Below the pieces are notes generated by a model. It was not told where the DNA came from. It made no database searches and saw nothing but the letters and a program-made list of their open reading frames with translations. Shown here piece by piece: positions 62,176-64,000 of a stretch of DNA of 64,000 nt; within the stretch, counting starts at the first letter, position 1, and each line of letters opens with the position of its first letter. The stretch is from Erythrobacter sp. (GTDB taxonomy: Bacteria; Pseudomonadota; Alphaproteobacteria; Sphingomonadales; Sphingomonadaceae), in assembly GCF_035194505.1 (NCBI RefSeq), contig NZ_CP136573.1, positions 1,723,001 through 1,787,000 of the forward strand, in the 5' to 3' direction. The translations under genes were made by a program, and so were the position numbers.

Positions 62176-63179
62176 CACAGCTTCACCAGCACCTTGCCGC
62201 GGCTCGTACCGCCCAGCATGGCAACGAATGCATCTGGCATGGCGTTGAGCCCCTCCACGAATGTCACCTCGTCGATCAGTCCGCCCGCGGCCTCGGCCAC
62301 GGCGAACTCGGCAATGATCCTCGGTGCTTCGGCGAAGTAGAAACCTGCGTTGAACCCGGTCATGCTGACGTGCTTTTCGATGATCGCGAAGAGATTACGG
62401 GGGCCGGCGCGGTAGTTGTCGCCGTCGTAAAGCGCGATCGCCCCGCATAGGGCGATGCGGCCCTTGGGTTTCATGGCGTCGATGGCGATCTCAAGCTGCT
62501 CGCCGCCGACATTGTCGAACATCATGTCGAGCCCCTCCGGAGCATGCTCGGCGAGGCGCGCGCGAACATCTTCGCTGCGATAGTTGATGAAGCTTTCGGC
62601 CCCAAGTGCGCCGGTGAGCCAGGCTCCCTTCTCATCGGAGCCGGCGCAAGCGATGACCCGCGCACCCGCTCGACGGGCGAGCTGCACGGCAACCGAGCCG
62701 ACCGCGCCAGCAGCCCCGTTGATGAACATGGTCTCGCCAGGCTGCGGCTTCAGAACGCCGTGGATACCACCCCACGCGGTGACCCCGGTAAGGCCGTAGA
62801 GGCCGAGGAAGCGGTGGAGCGGCCCCGCCGAAGCGCTTACCGGCTGAAGCTGCTCGGCGGGCGCTACGTAATGGTCGCGCCAGCCATGCGCCATCGAGAC
62901 GACATGGCTACCCACCGGCAAGGCCGCGCTCCTGCTTTCGATCACCTCGCCGACAGCCCCGCCCGGCATCGGCTCGCCCAGGGGGACGGAGCCGTGCACG
63001 CCGCCCTGGTCACCCATGAACAGACGCATGTATGGATCGATCGAGAGCCACAGGTTGCGCACCAGCACTTCGCCTTCGGCGGGAGCCGATAGCGACACAT
63101 TGCGAATGGTGAAGTCCTGCGGGGTTGGCGAGCCTTGGGGGCGCCGGGCGAGCACGACCTGAAGGGCGGACGCCGTCAC
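62175..63179 (-). CDS. NADP-dependent oxidoreductase, zinc-independent MDR family (prostaglandin-reductase-like)
   Basis: This 334-residue medium-chain dehydrogenase/reductase lacks the zinc ligands. The cofactor region is INGAAGAVGSVAVQLARRAG, and DPYMRLFM and FDNVGGEQLEIAI are typical of double-bond or leukotriene/prostaglandin-type reductases. The family reduces the C=C of alpha,beta-unsaturated ketones with NADPH. The start is a GTG at 63179, four-base overlap with the SDR gene. It shares an operon with OYE and SnoaL-like genes, pointing to sequential reduction of an enone-like substrate. Confidence 0.92.
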   Translation of the reverse strand: MTASALQVVLARRPQGSPTPQDFTIRNVSLSAPAEGEVLVRNLWLSIDPYMRLFMGDQGGVHGSVPLGEPMPGGAVGEVIESRSAALPVGSHVVSMAHGWRDHYVAPAEQLQPVSASAGPLHRFLGLYGLTGVTAWGGIHGVLKPQPGETMFINGAAGAVGSVAVQLARRAGARVIACAGSDEKGAWLTGALGAESFINYRSEDVRARLAEHAPEGLDMMFDNVGGEQLEIAIDAMKPKGRIALCGAIALYDGDNYRAGPRNLFAIIEKHVSMTGFNAGFYFAEAPRIIAEFAVAEAAGGLIDEVTFVEGLNAMPDAFVAMLGGTSRGKVLVKL

Positions 63180-63928
63180 GCCGCCGCATCCTTGATGCGG
63201 TTATGAACGACGACATGCTCTCCCGCCTTGCTGTCGTCGCGGACGATTTCGAGCACAACTGCCGCGATGTCTTGGGGGGTGAGGATCTCGATCTGCTCAA
63301 GGATCGGCGCTAGCCAGTCAGGCCGGACACCGCCGCCGGTTTTGTCGAGGATCGCCGTCTCGGTGACACCGGGGCAAACCGAATTGACCCGCACACCGAA
63401 CTGTTCGGCAAAGACACTGCATGACGTGCCGAAATGCACGACGCCCGCCTTGGCAGCGGCATATTGCGCATCGCTCGGAAGAGGGTTCAGCGCTCCGGTA
63501 GAAGCGGTGTTGACGATCACCCCGCCGCCGCGCTCGCGCATGTAGCGGATCGCCAGCGTGCTCGACTGGATTACGGCGATGAGGTCGATCTCGATAACCT
63601 TGCGGATCGTTGCGAGGCTGCTGTCGGGATAGGGCGGCGGCCCTGAGACGATACCGGCATTGTTGAAGACGATGTCGATGCGGCCCCAGCGCGCGTCCGC
63701 CTCGGCATACATTTGCTCCAGATCGGCAGTGTCGGTGACATCGATCCTCAATGCCATAGGCTCCGCGCCCGCCTCGGCTACCACCCGCGCGGTTTCGCCA
63801 TTGCCGACCTCATCGAGATCCGCCAGCACGATACCGCGGACACCGGCTTCTGCGAGAGCGACAGCCGTGGCACGTCCGATCCCGGCAGCGGAGCCCGAGA
63901 TGATGGCGACGGTTCCGGCAATTTCCAT
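63176..63928 (-). CDS. SDR family oxidoreductase
   Basis: A classical SDR of 250 residues. The cofactor motif is ISGSAAGIG (10-18), NNAG is near 90, the catalytic serine is in NTASTGAL, and YAAAK supplies Tyr and Lys. MERGGG-type loops follow the usual pattern. The ATG at 63928 follows the previous gene by two bases with AAGGAGAA before it. It is the first complete gene of the catabolic-looking operon. The substrate is an alcohol/ketone of unknown kind. Confidence 0.93.
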   Translation of the reverse strand: MEIAGTVAIISGSAAGIGRATAVALAEAGVRGIVLADLDEVGNGETARVVAEAGAEPMALRIDVTDTADLEQMYAEADARWGRIDIVFNNAGIVSGPPPYPDSSLATIRKVIEIDLIAVIQSSTLAIRYMRERGGGVIVNTASTGALNPLPSDAQYAAAKAGVVHFGTSCSVFAEQFGVRVNSVCPGVTETAILDKTGGGVRPDWLAPILEQIEILTPQDIAAVVLEIVRDDSKAGEHVVVHNRIKDAAA

Positions 63929-63930
63929 AC

Positions 63931-64000
63931 TCAGTTCTCCTTGCGCGGGATCAGCCGCACCGGCAGCTTGTAGGGACCGTTGAGGGTCGGGAACGGATAG
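63931..64000 (-). CDS. Partial gene at the window edge (C-terminus only)
   Basis: The last 22 codons read YPFPTLNGPYKLPVRLIPRK and then a Glu, Asn and stop. The fragment is too short for me to identify; such tails occur in cytochrome P450 and other enzymes, but this is only a guess. It precedes the SDR gene by two bases, so the operon continues off the right edge. Confidence 0.6.
   Translation of the reverse strand, partial: YPFPTLNGPYKLPVRLIPRKEN

Noticed and set aside
50355..64000. Direct repeat of the tRNA-Gly 3' end (attR)
   Set aside because: I looked for the terminal bases but found no copy; the other island end may be outside the window.

Overview
The window looks like a piece of chromosome from a Sphingomonadales alphaproteobacterium, most likely an Erythrobacter/Porphyrobacter-type Erythrobacteraceae member. 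The reasons are the high GC content, a MipZ division-positioning ATPase, parS-like centromere sites, a gene-transfer-agent (GTA) terminase fused to a DUF2793 remnant, a proline-linked OmpA, spinster-type MFS and GMC oxidoreductase families, and several small secreted proteins of the kind found in sphingomonads. Most genes are ordinary housekeeping genes in short, tightly packed operons. Taxonomy is inferred from family content, not from a search.

Layout. 1-1500: a decayed GTA cluster holding a small-terminase-like gene, a terminase large subunit cut after about 150 codons, and a DUF2793 tail gene joined to it out of frame. 1675-2866: OmpA with a 29-proline linker and a strong terminator. 3111-9971, mostly minus strand: MFS transporter, queC, a secreted DUF3617-like protein, hslO, argF-argD and a two-domain cold-shock protein. 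10245-13685, plus strand: DUF442 protein, small membrane protein, sterol-desaturase-like hydroxylase, GMC oxidoreductase. 13686-14196: repeat-rich convergent spacer. 14197-15994: glnK-amt with a sigma-54 promoter. 16186-26288: flavin-type oxidase, alpha/beta hydrolase, the pheS-pheT-SDR-prfC operon, two paralogous AraC regulators, and rpmI-rplT. 26435-28135: arsRCH with two operator-like palindromes. 28268-36897: a CrtC/AttH-like protein with a small-molecule kinase, hisN, prs, DUF1295 protein, two acyl-CoA dehydrogenases and glpX. 36963-40719: two secreted paralogs, hom and a secreted protein. 41108-43759: tonB-exbB-exbD-exbD. 43952-44024: two parS-like sites. 44028-50230: Lhr-like helicase, pgm, J-domain protein, mipZ and panC.

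From about 50281 to beyond the right edge lies an accessory region. It begins at tRNA-Gly(TCC), followed by a P4-type integrase with an 18-bp perfect palindrome upstream. It carries a PLP decarboxylase, a serine hydrolase, a TonB-dependent receptor with a one-base frameshift in a G6 run, a divergent regulator made of two fused TetR units, a second short tyrosine recombinase, and a catabolic-looking operon (SDR, MDR reductase, SnoaL-like protein, old-yellow-enzyme family reductase). Three diverged copies of a roughly 60-bp repeat are scattered through it. The other end of the element was not found inside the window.

The most distinctive observations are the GTA deletion scar, the parS pair 4.4 kb from mipZ, the double-TetR protein facing a two-copy direct-repeat operator candidate, the tandem repeat of about 115 bp before amt, the near-consensus sigma-54 promoter of glnK-amt, and the dispersed island repeat. 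No CRISPR array, rRNA or intact prophage was seen.
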